Assembly (NCBI RefSeq): GCF_003950325.1
Contig: NZ_PXZH01000001.1
Coordinates: 806,001 to 870,000 of the forward strand
From: Vagococcus humatus
Lineage (GTDB): Bacteria; Bacillota; Bacilli; Lactobacillales; Vagococcaceae
Length of the DNA stretch: 64,000 nt
Direction: 5' to 3'
The notes beneath the pieces are model-generated. The model worked only from the letters and a program-made list of their open reading frames with translations. It did no database searches and had not been told where the DNA came from. Positions 47,128 through 55,790 of the stretch are shown one piece after another. Numbering within the stretch: the first letter of the stretch is position 1; every line of letters starts with the position of its first letter. The position numbers and the translations under genes are program-made.

Positions 47128-48078
47128 CTAGCCTCCTAATGTTTTTTCTGTATAAGATAAACACACCTTAGTTCCTACTTGAAATAAATAGTCTGACTGA
47201 TTTAACGTCACAACAGACAAGTTGCTACCATCAAAACAATGGATATCATACTCTATTATCTCACCTTTAAAGACCACTTGGCAAATTTCACCTTGAGCTG
47301 GTTGATTTTTTGTTGGTAAACCCATCCTAATTTTTTCTGGTCGAACGTAGCAATTTTCAGCTAATAGATTACTTTTACCTATAAAATCTAGTACAAACAC
47401 CTCAGCAGGATGCTCATAAATATCAATAGCACTTCCTGTTTGAACCACATTTCCCTGATTCATGAGCAAAATAGTATCTGCCATTGAAAAAGCTTCTTCT
47501 TGATCATGGGTCACAAAAATAGTCGTAATATGTAAATCCTGCTGAATTCGTTTAATTTCTTCTCTCATTGAAACCCGTAACTTAGCATCTAAATTAGATA
47601 ATGGTTCATCTAACAATAATAAATCAGGCTCAATCACCAAACTTCTGGCTAAAGCTACACGCTGTTGTTGACCACCACTTAAATCATGAATAGCCTGGTG
47701 AGCATATTGAGCCAATTCCACTCTTTCTAACATAGCTAACGCTTTTTTCGTCGCTTCTTGTCGACTTAGAGATAAAAATTTCAACCCGTATTTCACATTT
47801 TCTAACACAGTCATATGAGGAAATAAGCCGTAAGATTGAAACACTGTGGCAACTGGCCGTAGTTCTGGGGGTAAATCTGTAATTCTTTCATGATTAAGAT
47901 AAATATCTCCTGATTGAACAGGTTCAAATCCTCCTAAACATCTTAATAAGGTACTTTTACCACATCCACTCGGCCCTAAAACAGCTAGTAACTCTCCTTC
48001 TTTGACTTCAAATGTAATATCTCTTAATGCTTCATAATCCCCATACCATTTACTTAAATGATTAACGGATAGATACAT
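47128..48078 (-). CDS. ABC transporter ATP-binding protein (FbpC/PotA type)
   Basis: A 316-residue ATPase. Walker A GPSGCGKST near 35-43, Q loop VFQSYGLFPHMTVLENV, signature LSGGQQQRVALARSLV, Walker B LLLLDEPLSNLD, switch His in VTHDQEEA. After about residue 240 it has a short regulatory TOBE-like domain. The type is shared by Fe(III), polyamine, 2-aminoethylphosphonate and sugar-phosphate importers. Its first 17 bases overlap the permease gene. Confidence 0.92.
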   Translation of the reverse strand: MYLSVNHLSKWYGDYEALRDITFEVKEGELLAVLGPSGCGKSTLLRCLGGFEPVQSGDIYLNHERITDLPPELRPVATVFQSYGLFPHMTVLENVKYGLKFLSLSRQEATKKALAMLERVELAQYAHQAIHDLSGGQQQRVALARSLVIEPDLLLLDEPLSNLDAKLRVSMREEIKRIQQDLHITTIFVTHDQEEAFSMADTILLMNQGNVVQTGSAIDIYEHPAEVFVLDFIGKSNLLAENCYVRPEKIRMGLPTKNQPAQGEICQVVFKGEIIEYDIHCFDGSNLSVVTLNQSDYLFQVGTKVCLSYTEKTLGG

Positions 48079-49714
48079 TTCCTCTCACCTTCTTCATCCA
48101 TTTTAATACTAGATAATATAACCCATTCGCTGTTAAACAAATCAGCATAATATAACAAGCTATCACAGAAGCTAAACGATATTTCCCACTTTGAACTAAG
48201 TCAAACAAAACTAAGGTAGCCACTTTTTGACTAGGATAAATTAAGAAAATAATCGAGCCAATTGTTGTCATAGTAGAGGTAAATCCGTTAATAAAGGCAA
48301 CGTATAATCCTTCTTTACTTAAAGGAAAGACCACATCTTTCAACTCGTTCAAATAGCTGCCACCTAAATCATGGGTACTTTGATAAAGTTCTGGATTAAT
48401 TTGGCTTAGACTACCACTTGCCATTTTTGTAGCAAAGGCAAGTTGTTTAAAGGTAACATTTAATACCACAATTAAAGAAGTCCCAACTAATTTCAGAGGG
48501 GATTTAGAAAAAGCAAAAATATAACCTAATCCAAAAAATGTTCCTGGCATGATGTAAGGCATCATGGCAATAAAATCAATCCATTTCATCCATTTTATCT
48601 GTCTAACTTGACTGTAATACACTAAGGTAAAACTTAAAAAGCTTCCCACTACACCGGCAATCAGAGCATAAACAATACTTCTGATAAAGGTACTACTAAT
48701 ATAAGGCCGACTTTCATAAATATTAGCCAAAGATAAACTAGATTTTCCTTGATACCTAACTGTGAAGCCGTTCATAATAATCGATAAGTATTGTAAAATA
48801 AGAGCACCAATCAATAGAATAGAGATTACACGGACTAGTTGAAACAACCAGCCTTGACGTCTTAATGAAAATTTACCTGCAGGATTACCGTGATCTCTGT
48901 TAGTCAAATCCTTTAGATAATGAGTGTATAAAATAAAAACAAGCATAGCTGGTATAAAAATCAATAGATTTATCCTTGCTGCTTCTTGGATATTACCTCT
49001 AGCAATAACATTTAAATATCCTTCTGTAGCCAACACCTTAAAAGAACCCCCAATAATACTAGGCGTCCCAAAGTCTGCTAAACTTCTAATAAAAGTTAAA
49101 GAAGCAACAATAACAATCCCGCGGTGCATAAGAGGTAAAATAATATCTAGTAAAATATGGTTAGTATCTGCTCCTAAAGACTGAGCTGTTTCCACAACAG
49201 ATTTATCCATTGCTTTTAAAAAACCAATTAGCAATAAAGTATTCAAAGAGAGATACCCTAAAGTTTGCATCATAATAATTCCGTGAGCCCCGTAAGGATT
49301 CCAAGTAAGGTGAAGTAACTGGTGAGAGATAAATCCCCTTCGGCCAAATAAGTGAATATAAGCAAGGGAAGATACAAAAGGTGGGGAAATCATGGTAATC
49401 ATAAATAAAAGACTTAGCCCTCTTTGCAACCAATTTGGTGCTAAAAAATAATACAAACTTATCCCAACTGATAAAGTTGTGGCTAAAATCGAAGTTGTCG
49501 TTGCTACCAACAACGAATTTTTAATAAGAGATTGATTAGCTAAAACAAATTCTCCCATCTCAGAAACTGTCATGAAATGATTAGTTGACATTAAGGCTTC
49601 TTTAAATACCATGATAAAAGGATACAAAATAAATAATAGTACCAGTCCTGCAATCAACCATCTTATACCTCGGTCAACTGCTTGATGAAGTTGATGTCTT
49701 TTCCTTAAATCCAT
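48062..49714 (-). CDS. ABC transporter permease, fused double domain (FbpB/AfuB type)
   Basis: A 550-residue permease with two homologous BPD_transp_1 halves (about 10-270 and 290-545), each with six or so helices and an EAA loop (AQSLGADTNHILLDIILPLM near 180; STHDLGGSYLNELKDVVFPL near 450). Such fused permeases occur in Fe(III) and aminoethylphosphonate importers. It is second in an operon after the binding protein, separated by an attenuating hairpin. Confidence 0.92.
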   Translation of the reverse strand: MDLRKRHQLHQAVDRGIRWLIAGLVLLFILYPFIMVFKEALMSTNHFMTVSEMGEFVLANQSLIKNSLLVATTTSILATTLSVGISLYYFLAPNWLQRGLSLLFMITMISPPFVSSLAYIHLFGRRGFISHQLLHLTWNPYGAHGIIMMQTLGYLSLNTLLLIGFLKAMDKSVVETAQSLGADTNHILLDIILPLMHRGIVIVASLTFIRSLADFGTPSIIGGSFKVLATEGYLNVIARGNIQEAARINLLIFIPAMLVFILYTHYLKDLTNRDHGNPAGKFSLRRQGWLFQLVRVISILLIGALILQYLSIIMNGFTVRYQGKSSLSLANIYESRPYISSTFIRSIVYALIAGVVGSFLSFTLVYYSQVRQIKWMKWIDFIAMMPYIMPGTFFGLGYIFAFSKSPLKLVGTSLIVVLNVTFKQLAFATKMASGSLSQINPELYQSTHDLGGSYLNELKDVVFPLSKEGLYVAFINGFTSTMTTIGSIIFLIYPSQKVATLVLFDLVQSGKYRLASVIACYIMLICLTANGLYYLVLKWMKKVRGNVSIR

Positions 49715-49737
49715 ATTTAATCCTTTACTTTCTGATA

Positions 49738-49766
49738 TGAAAAAAGGGTCAAAATTGACCCTTTCT
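49738..49766 (-). terminator. Attenuator between binding-protein and permease genes
   Basis: AAGGGTCAA pairs with TTGACCCTT around AA, followed by a T run on the minus strand. It would let the binding protein be made in excess over the permease. Confidence 0.75.
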
Positions 49767-49778
49767 CTATCTATTTAC

Positions 49779-50840
49779 TTATTTGTCGCCAACCATTGTT
49801 GCCCATTTTTCTAAAATAGCTTCTCGGTCTGTACCGAAAGTTGACAAATCTTCTTTAATTAATTGATCTTTTTTAAGTCCTAAATCTAGTCCTTTAATAC
49901 CAGGTTTAACCACTTGATTACTATCTTTTCCATCTAATTCTGCTAGTTTTTGTAATTGTTTATCTTCTAACATGAAATCGATAAAGCCTTTAGCAACATC
50001 TTTTCCTTTACTTCCTTTAAAAATAGCGACACCTTCTGGTACCCAAGGAACACCATCTTTTGGATAAACTACTGTTAATTTTTCTTCCTCAGCTACATCA
50101 AAAGCAGATTGGTCCACTGGAATAATACCAATACCAAATTCACCAGCAGCTGTTTTTTCTTGTGGATCTTTTCCTCGTTTACCGTAGAATGAAATGTTTT
50201 GGTCTACTTGTTTCCAGTAATCCCAACCCTCATCTCCGTACTTATCTAATAACCCTTTAACTACAGCATACATAGTTCCTGACACTGCTGGGTCACTCAT
50301 AATAATTTCATCTTTGTATTTAGGATCTTTTAATTCTTCCCATGAAGTAGGTTGTTCTAAATTCTTTTCTTTTAATACGTCATCGTTAATTAACAAACCA
50401 GCCACTGTAATACCTTTTGATAACCAATACCCATCTTCATCTCGGTAATCTTTAGGCAATGCTTTAATTTCTTTAGTTTGATATTTTTCTAATAAATCAT
50501 CTGATTTAGCTTCCATAAAGGCATCTAAACCACCACCAAACCATAAATCTGCCATTGGTTCTTCTTTTTCAGCTTTCATTCGAGATAATACTTCTCCACT
50601 AGACATAGATAAAAATTCAACCTTAGCTCCAGTTTCTTTAGAAAACTCATCAAATAATTCTACATACTTATCTGATGTTGTCACAACATTCATGGTTTTC
50701 CCTTTAAATACTTGCTCTGTTTTAGCTGTATCATCTTCTTTAGTTTCTACCTTTTTTGAATCCTCTTGAGATTTTCCACATCCCGTTAACAATAAAGCAC
50801 TAATTAACGCAAAACTCCCTAATTTCAACCACTTTTTCAT
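49779..50840 (-). CDS. ABC transporter substrate-binding lipoprotein (family 1, AfuA/FbpA-like)
   Basis: A 353-residue lipoprotein. The signal peptide KWLKLGSFALISALLLTGC ends in a lipobox with Cys near 21, followed by a D/E/K-rich linker. The mature domain has MNVVTTSDKYVELFDEFSKETGAKVEF and MADLWFGGGLDAFMEA, then KGITVAGLLINDD, all typical of the Fe(III)/AfuA/PhnS group. The ligand cannot be told: ferric iron, aminoethylphosphonate or hexose phosphate are all possible. A consensus promoter lies upstream. Confidence 0.9.
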   Translation of the reverse strand: MKKWLKLGSFALISALLLTGCGKSQEDSKKVETKEDDTAKTEQVFKGKTMNVVTTSDKYVELFDEFSKETGAKVEFLSMSSGEVLSRMKAEKEEPMADLWFGGGLDAFMEAKSDDLLEKYQTKEIKALPKDYRDEDGYWLSKGITVAGLLINDDVLKEKNLEQPTSWEELKDPKYKDEIIMSDPAVSGTMYAVVKGLLDKYGDEGWDYWKQVDQNISFYGKRGKDPQEKTAAGEFGIGIIPVDQSAFDVAEEEKLTVVYPKDGVPWVPEGVAIFKGSKGKDVAKGFIDFMLEDKQLQKLAELDGKDSNQVVKPGIKGLDLGLKKDQLIKEDLSTFGTDREAILEKWATMVGDK

Positions 50841-50894
50841 GATCTTCCTCCTTATTAGTCAAACATTAATAAAACGCTTTTTCCTTATATCCCT

Positions 50895-50923
50895 ATATTA
50901 AAAAATAAATATAACACTGTCAA
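50895..50923 (-). promoter_or_regulatory. Sigma-A promoter of the ABC importer operon
   Basis: On the minus strand consensus TTGACA, 17 bases, TAATAT. No clear metal- or CcpA-type operator was recognised nearby. Confidence 0.8.
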
Positions 50924-51026
50924 TTAAATTCTAGTTAATTCGTTTTTTTATTCGAAAATATATCGTTTTAATAAAATACCATGATAAAATGATGAGATTC
51001 CTATGATTAACCACCTAATAGAAAAA

Positions 51027-51062
51027 TAAAAAACAACTCTTACAAAATAAGAATTGTTTTTT
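51027..51062 (-). terminator. Terminator after the flotillin gene
   Basis: AAAACAACTCTTA pairs (one mismatch) with TAAGAATTGTTTT around CAAAA, with a T run on the minus strand. Confidence 0.78.
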
Positions 51063-51074
51063 ATCAATGATTAT

Positions 51075-52553
51075 CTAATTATTTTCGTTATTTACTGTCA
51101 CATGATCCTTTGACTCTTGTTGAGTTGTAGCCTGACTCGAAAAACCTTCAATTAATTGTTTTAAATCTAGGCCAGTCGTTTCTTTTAAGGTTTCTTGAGA
51201 AGTAGCTAACAAGTTCGTTGCATATTGATTTATGCGGTTAGCCCCACTTGTAGTTCCTTCTCCCTGTCCAGTATCTACTACTGAAATTTTATCGATATTA
51301 CCTAAAGGTTGAGCAGCTTCTTTTACTAACTCTGGTAAAATTTCAACTACCATACTTAATACAGCTGCTTCTCCGTATTGTTTAAACGCTTGAGCTAATT
51401 GTTCTTTAGCCTGAGCTTTCGCTTGACCTTTTGCCGCAATAGCTTGAGCCTGAGCTTCTCCGTCTAAACGAATTCTCTCTGCTTCCGCTTGAGCCATTGC
51501 TTCAATTCTAAATTTTTCTGCTTCTGCTTCTGCAATTTCTTTAGCTTTAGCAGCTAACGCTTCTTGCTCTTTAGCATATCTGTCAGCATCTGCTTTTTTC
51601 TTCACTTCTGAATCATATTGTTTTTCACGACGAATAATTTCTTTTTCTTCTAATTCAATTTGTTTTTGACGCTCAATGACTTTAACTTCCATCTCTTGGG
51701 CTACTACTTCTTGTTGTGCTTTAGCACTTTCCAGTCCATAAGCTTGGTCTGCTTTAGCTTTAGCAATATCTTGTTCTTCTTTGTAGATAGCTAATTTTAA
51801 TTCTTTTTCTTTCGCAGCCTCTGCAATTTCTGTTTGTCTTTCCAATTCTGCTTGTTGAGATTCTTTTTCTGCCATTGCTTTTTTAATACGTGTTTCTTTT
51901 TCCGCTTCTGCTTCTGCAATGTTAGCATCTCGTTTAACTTGGGCAATTCTTGGTTTACCTAAAGCATCTAAGTAGCCGTTTTTATCTTTTACCTCTTTAA
52001 TAGTAAAGGAAACAATAATCAAACCCATTTTAGCTAAATCAACACTGGCAACTTCTTGAACACTTTGGCTAAATTTATCTCGGTTTTGATAAATTTCTTC
52101 TACTGTCATAGAGCCTAAGATTGAACGCAAATGACCTTCTAATACTTCTCTTGCTTCATTTTCTAATTCTTCTCTTGTTTTACCTAAAAACTGTTCAGCA
52201 GCAGTCGCAATTTCTTCTACTGAAGAACCAATTTTAATAATAGAAGTACCATCTGCCATTACAGGTACTCCTTGCTCTGTATAAACTTCTGGAGTAGAAA
52301 CATCTAGTTTACTTGAAAGCAAGCTTAAACGATTAGAACGCTGGAAAACTGGTAAAACAAAAGCTCCTCCACCTCTAACAATTTTTATTTTATTTCCTGA
52401 CTCATCTGTATGAACGTTTTTACTACCTAAATAACTTCCGCTAATAATAAGGGCCTCATCTGGCTTAGCTGTTTGATATTTTGAAACAAAAACTACCAAC
52501 ATTAAAACAATTAATAATAAAAATAAACCAATCACAAAAATCATCTTCTTCAC
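51075..52553 (-). CDS. floT: Flotillin-like protein FloT
   Basis: A 492-residue membrane-microdomain scaffold. One N-terminal helix (about 5-25), an SPFH/band 7 domain (about 30-210, with GTSIIKIGSSVEEIATAAEQ), then a long coiled coil with EA repeats (AEAEAEKETRIKKAMAEKES and similar, about 215-385). The C-terminus SQATTQQESKDHVTVNNENN is disordered. It is 3 bases after the NfeD-like gene, the usual yuaF-yuaG (floT) pair. Confidence 0.94.
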   Translation of the reverse strand: MKKMIFVIGLFLLLIVLMLVVFVSKYQTAKPDEALIISGSYLGSKNVHTDESGNKIKIVRGGGAFVLPVFQRSNRLSLLSSKLDVSTPEVYTEQGVPVMADGTSIIKIGSSVEEIATAAEQFLGKTREELENEAREVLEGHLRSILGSMTVEEIYQNRDKFSQSVQEVASVDLAKMGLIIVSFTIKEVKDKNGYLDALGKPRIAQVKRDANIAEAEAEKETRIKKAMAEKESQQAELERQTEIAEAAKEKELKLAIYKEEQDIAKAKADQAYGLESAKAQQEVVAQEMEVKVIERQKQIELEEKEIIRREKQYDSEVKKKADADRYAKEQEALAAKAKEIAEAEAEKFRIEAMAQAEAERIRLDGEAQAQAIAAKGQAKAQAKEQLAQAFKQYGEAAVLSMVVEILPELVKEAAQPLGNIDKISVVDTGQGEGTTSGANRINQYATNLLATSQETLKETTGLDLKQLIEGFSSQATTQQESKDHVTVNNENN

Positions 52554-52556
52554 TCC

Positions 52557-53087
52557 TTAATTAAAGTTTTCTTGATACGGAACAACGTAACAAACCCGGT
52601 CATGAATTTCAATAATTAAAACGGATTCACCTTTCTTGATTGCAACTCTCTCTTTATCTGGCATCACATAAAGAGAAGCAGGTCGTGTAATAGAACCTGT
52701 CACACTTTTAACTTGAATTTCTCCCATTCCCTTGATAGGTATTGGCGTTATGACTAAAGCCTTTTGACCTTCTAAATCTTTTTCAGAACTAGATAAGGTG
52801 GACTCGGTTTTTTTTAATGGAACAACTACATAAAAATTCAATAAAAAAACTAATACTGTAGAAATTCCAATAGCAATACCTAGTAGTAACCCACTATGAA
52901 TCAGATTATACCGTTCACCTATATAGCCAATCAACGCAATAATCCCTAACCAAGGAACCAATAGCATAGGATCAACCGGTCCATCCATTTGAAAAATATC
53001 TCCAATCATTAATAAGACCACAGACATTCCGACACAAGCGATTAATAAGTAAAGATAGACGGTTTCATAAGATAAATTTCCTATCAT
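52557..53087 (-). CDS. yuaF: NfeD-like membrane protein (YuaF type)
   Basis: A 176-residue protein with about four hydrophobic helices (10-100) and a C-terminal OB-like beta domain (about 110-170, LEGQKALVITPIPIKGMGEIQ, written in part). This NfeD form is encoded beside flotillins and cooperates with them in membrane organisation. The gene precedes floT and overlaps none. Confidence 0.86.
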   Translation of the reverse strand: MIGNLSYETVYLYLLIACVGMSVVLLMIGDIFQMDGPVDPMLLVPWLGIIALIGYIGERYNLIHSGLLLGIAIGISTVLVFLLNFYVVVPLKKTESTLSSSEKDLEGQKALVITPIPIKGMGEIQVKSVTGSITRPASLYVMPDKERVAIKKGESVLIIEIHDRVCYVVPYQENFN

Positions 53088-53151
53088 TTATCTTTCCTCC
53101 TTCTCTCTTATTTCACTTAGTTTATCAAAAAAAAGCCTAAAAGGATAGCAA

Positions 53152-53187
53152 ATAAAAAAGCACTTAACTTTTTTTAGTTAAGTGCTT
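53152..53187 (-). terminator. Terminator after the NADH dehydrogenase gene
   Basis: AAGCACTTAACT pairs with AGTTAAGTGCTT around a T-rich loop, with A/T runs on both sides. Confidence 0.85.
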
Positions 53188-53207
53188 CCTATTTTAATCT
53201 CTTTATC

Positions 53208-54413
53208 TTAGTGATAAAAATCAAATCGACCTTTTTTCATCATTGTTGAAAAGTTACTTACCTGTAAGACAGCTTTATTGGCAATCCCTTTTTTCATAAC
53301 AGAAGCGACATAACCTTTAAAATCTTTATCAAAGGCATGGGCAATTCCATCGTTATTTCCTAAAGAGGCAACTGTTCCTTGTGAAACGAACTCAAAAGCT
53401 TCTTGTTCTTTACCTTGTAGACGTCGTTCAATATTTTTAGCTACATGATCTGCTTGAACAATCGCAATTTGCGCTGTTGTTGGATAAGGACGACCAGATT
53501 TTTCATCCATTACAGCACTAACATCCCCAATCATATAAACCTCTGGATAATCAGGCACCGTTAAATCAGGATTAACCATTACACGACCACGACGTTCTGC
53601 AAAACCAGAAGCGCCAATAACCCCGCTACCACGAACACCTGTTGTCCAAATAATAGTACTTGCTTTAATTTCTTTTAACTCACCGTTTTCTTCATAGACA
53701 ACTCCGTCTTTTTTAATTTCTTTAATCGGTGTGCCTACTTTAAACTCAACGCCACGTTTTTTCAATACGTCGATACCATAATCAGATAATTCTTCTGAAA
53801 ACATAGGTAAAAGTTTTGGCATAGCTTCAATACAAGTAATCTTTACTTTATCAATAGGGAAGTTAAATTCATCTGAAATTTTTGGCAAACGGTTAGTAAT
53901 CTCTCCTAGATATTCAATACTTGTAAAACCAGCTCCACATACAACAATACTTAAATCTTTTTCATCTTGAGAAAGTTGATAATTATTAAGATTTTTATCC
54001 AGTTGTTTTTTAGCTGCTTGAGCAGTAGGAATATCTACTAGTGGCCAACCAAACTCATCCACTCCTTTAATACCAAAAGATTCAGACTCAAAGCCAAGTC
54101 CAATAACTAATAAATCATAAGGAACTGTTTCGCCATTTTTTAATGAGACACTTTTGTCATCTTTATTGATAAGAGTAACTTCTTCTTCGATAAATGTTAC
54201 TTTTTTTGGATCTAGTACATCATTAATTTTAAAGGTAATATCTTTGGCAGTTGAAGTACCTGCAGCTACTTCATGTAAGGCAGTTGATTCATGGTGATAA
54301 TTATTTTTACTGATCAACGTGATGTCGATATCTAAATTTTTCTTTTCTAATTCTTTAATAGTCCGCATCCCCGCATAACCAGCACCCAATACGACCACTT
54401 TTGTTTTACTCAT
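53208..54413 (-). CDS. ndh: Type II NADH dehydrogenase (NDH-2)
   Basis: A 401-residue peripheral membrane flavoprotein that passes electrons from NADH to quinone without proton pumping. FAD motif VVVLGAGYAGMRTIKELE (residues 5-22), NADH motif SIVVCGAGFTSIEYLGEI near 158-175, and the second FAD motif VYMIGDVSAVMDEKSG near 290. Many lactic acid bacteria have such a gene although respiration needs external haem or menaquinone. GGAGG lies before the ATG. Confidence 0.93.
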   Translation of the reverse strand: MSKTKVVVLGAGYAGMRTIKELEKKNLDIDITLISKNNYHHESTALHEVAAGTSTAKDITFKINDVLDPKKVTFIEEEVTLINKDDKSVSLKNGETVPYDLLVIGLGFESESFGIKGVDEFGWPLVDIPTAQAAKKQLDKNLNNYQLSQDEKDLSIVVCGAGFTSIEYLGEITNRLPKISDEFNFPIDKVKITCIEAMPKLLPMFSEELSDYGIDVLKKRGVEFKVGTPIKEIKKDGVVYEENGELKEIKASTIIWTTGVRGSGVIGASGFAERRGRVMVNPDLTVPDYPEVYMIGDVSAVMDEKSGRPYPTTAQIAIVQADHVAKNIERRLQGKEQEAFEFVSQGTVASLGNNDGIAHAFDKDFKGYVASVMKKGIANKAVLQVSNFSTMMKKGRFDFYH

Positions 54414-54869
54414 AATCTCGTTACCTCCTGAATAGATTTAAAATAATCTATGATTATAATCTTTGTTAAGTAATACTCTTTTTTAAGAATTAAACTAAAT
54501 AATTCCCATCAACTATATTAAACCATTTTTGTCAAAAATAATACAGTAATCTGTTTTGTTTTTCAGAAAAACTGTTTAATTTAATTTCAAACTTTTTCTA
54601 TTCCATTTTAGAAATAACCTTATTATAACAACAGTTATTCGTTTTTTCTTGTGTGAAAAACAGTTTCATTAACTGTTTTTGTATTCGATTAAACATCTTT
54701 AAAAGAACATAAGTGAAACAGTTGTTGCCAACATCATTATAACAGTTACTTTTAAAAAAATCATCTAACAACCTTTTCACAAAAGTAAGCGATTCATTTA
54801 TTTGCTTTTTATTAACCTTTTTATGTATACTGCTCAATGATATAAATAAATATGGAAAGGATGATTAAC
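54414..54869. other. Intergenic stretch with repeated AACAGTT motifs
   Basis: About 455 bases between divergent ndh and the SDR gene. AACAGTT or its complement AACTGTT occurs at least five times: near 54570, 54630, 54659, 54671, 54715 and 54741. Two of them form a perfect 10-bp inverted repeat AAAAACAGTT-TCATT-AACTGTTTTT (54656-54680). This could be a hairpin terminator or an operator cluster. The 79-codon open frame 54598-54837 on the minus strand is not believed. Confidence 0.45.
54802..54831 (+). promoter_or_regulatory. Promoter of the SDR gene
   Basis: TTGCTT, 18 bases, TATACT, about 38 bases before the ATG. Confidence 0.55.
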
Positions 54870-55604
54870 ATGAACCGTCTACAAAATAAAGTTGCTATCG
54901 TTACTGGAGGATCATCTGGTATCGGAAGAAAAACTGTGGAGTTGTTTATCCAAGAAGGAGCTACTGTTATTGCTTGTGATATTAATGAAGAAGCTTTAAC
55001 TCAACTAAAAAAAGAAGTACCTATTACTACTAAAAAACTAGATATTTCTTCTGAAGAAAATTGGCAACAAGTATTAAAAGAAATTAATGAGGAATTTGGT
55101 AGAATTGATATTTTAATCAACAACGCAGGGGTTTCTTCTGATAAAGGATTAGCTCAAACTACTCCAAAAGACTGGGAATTCCAATATAAAATTAATTCTT
55201 TAGGACCTTTTTTAGGGATAAAACATGTCACTCCTTATATGAAAGAAAATAACGGAGGAGCCATTGTTAATACTGTTTCCTATACTGCCTTGATTGGTTC
55301 TGGTACAAATGCTTATACCGCTTCAAAAGGAGCAACCCGTGCGATTTCTAAAGCAGCTGCAGTTGATTTAGCTCCTTTTAATATTCGAGTGAACTCAGTG
55401 TATCCTGGAGTCATCCAAACGCCTATGTCAGAAGCAGTTAGTGAGATGAAAGAAGCTCTTAACTACTTAATTAGCCATACTCCTTTAGGTCGTTTAGGTA
55501 AACCTGAAGAAGTGGCGAACACCCTTCTTTTCCTAGCATCTGATGAAGCTTCTTATATTACTGGAGCGGAAGTCGTGATTGACGGAGGCTATTCAGCTAA
55601 ATAA
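54870..55604 (+). CDS. SDR-family oxidoreductase
   Basis: A 244-residue classical SDR. Cofactor motif VTGGSSGIGRKT near 10-21 (TGxxxGIG), NNAG near 82, catalytic Ser in VSYTA, and YTASK near 150 with Tyr and Lys. It resembles 3-beta/17-beta or general NAD(P) alcohol-type reductases; substrate unknown. ATG at 54870 was chosen because AAAGGA lies 8 bases before it; in-frame ATGs at 54852 and 54861 lie in that site. No clear terminator follows before the CRISPR leader. Confidence 0.9.
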   Translation: MNRLQNKVAIVTGGSSGIGRKTVELFIQEGATVIACDINEEALTQLKKEVPITTKKLDISSEENWQQVLKEINEEFGRIDILINNAGVSSDKGLAQTTPKDWEFQYKINSLGPFLGIKHVTPYMKENNGGAIVNTVSYTALIGSGTNAYTASKGATRAISKAAAVDLAPFNIRVNSVYPGVIQTPMSEAVSEMKEALNYLISHTPLGRLGKPEEVANTLLFLASDEASYITGAEVVIDGGYSAK

Positions 55605-55790
55605 TTAGACTAATTAAAGAAAATAACCCACGACTCTTCAAAATTAGCTTTAAAAATTTATTTTTTAGACTCACTGCACAGTATTTTTTAAAAGGTCTAT
55701 TATTACATGAATAAAGAAAAATAATATGATAAAATATCATTAGAGAGCTGATAACCTTATAAATTTATTAACTAAAATTTATTTGCCGAG
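55605..55790 (+). promoter_or_regulatory. CRISPR leader
   Basis: This AT-rich stretch lies on the side of the array with perfect repeats, so it is the leader. A candidate promoter TTACAT-N16-TATGAT (55703-55730) points into the array, with a start site about 55 bases before the first repeat. The -10 box overlaps a perfect inverted repeat ATGATA-AAA-TATCAT (55726-55740). The leader ends in GCCGAG directly before the first GTTTTAGA, which resembles the conserved CGAG end of type II-A leaders (the integration-site anchor). No tracrRNA-like anti-repeat was seen here. Confidence 0.6.

Noticed and set aside
54598-54837. 79-codon open frame on the minus strand between ndh and the SDR gene
   Set aside because: No start signal, overlaps a repeat-rich intergenic stretch and the divergent promoter region.
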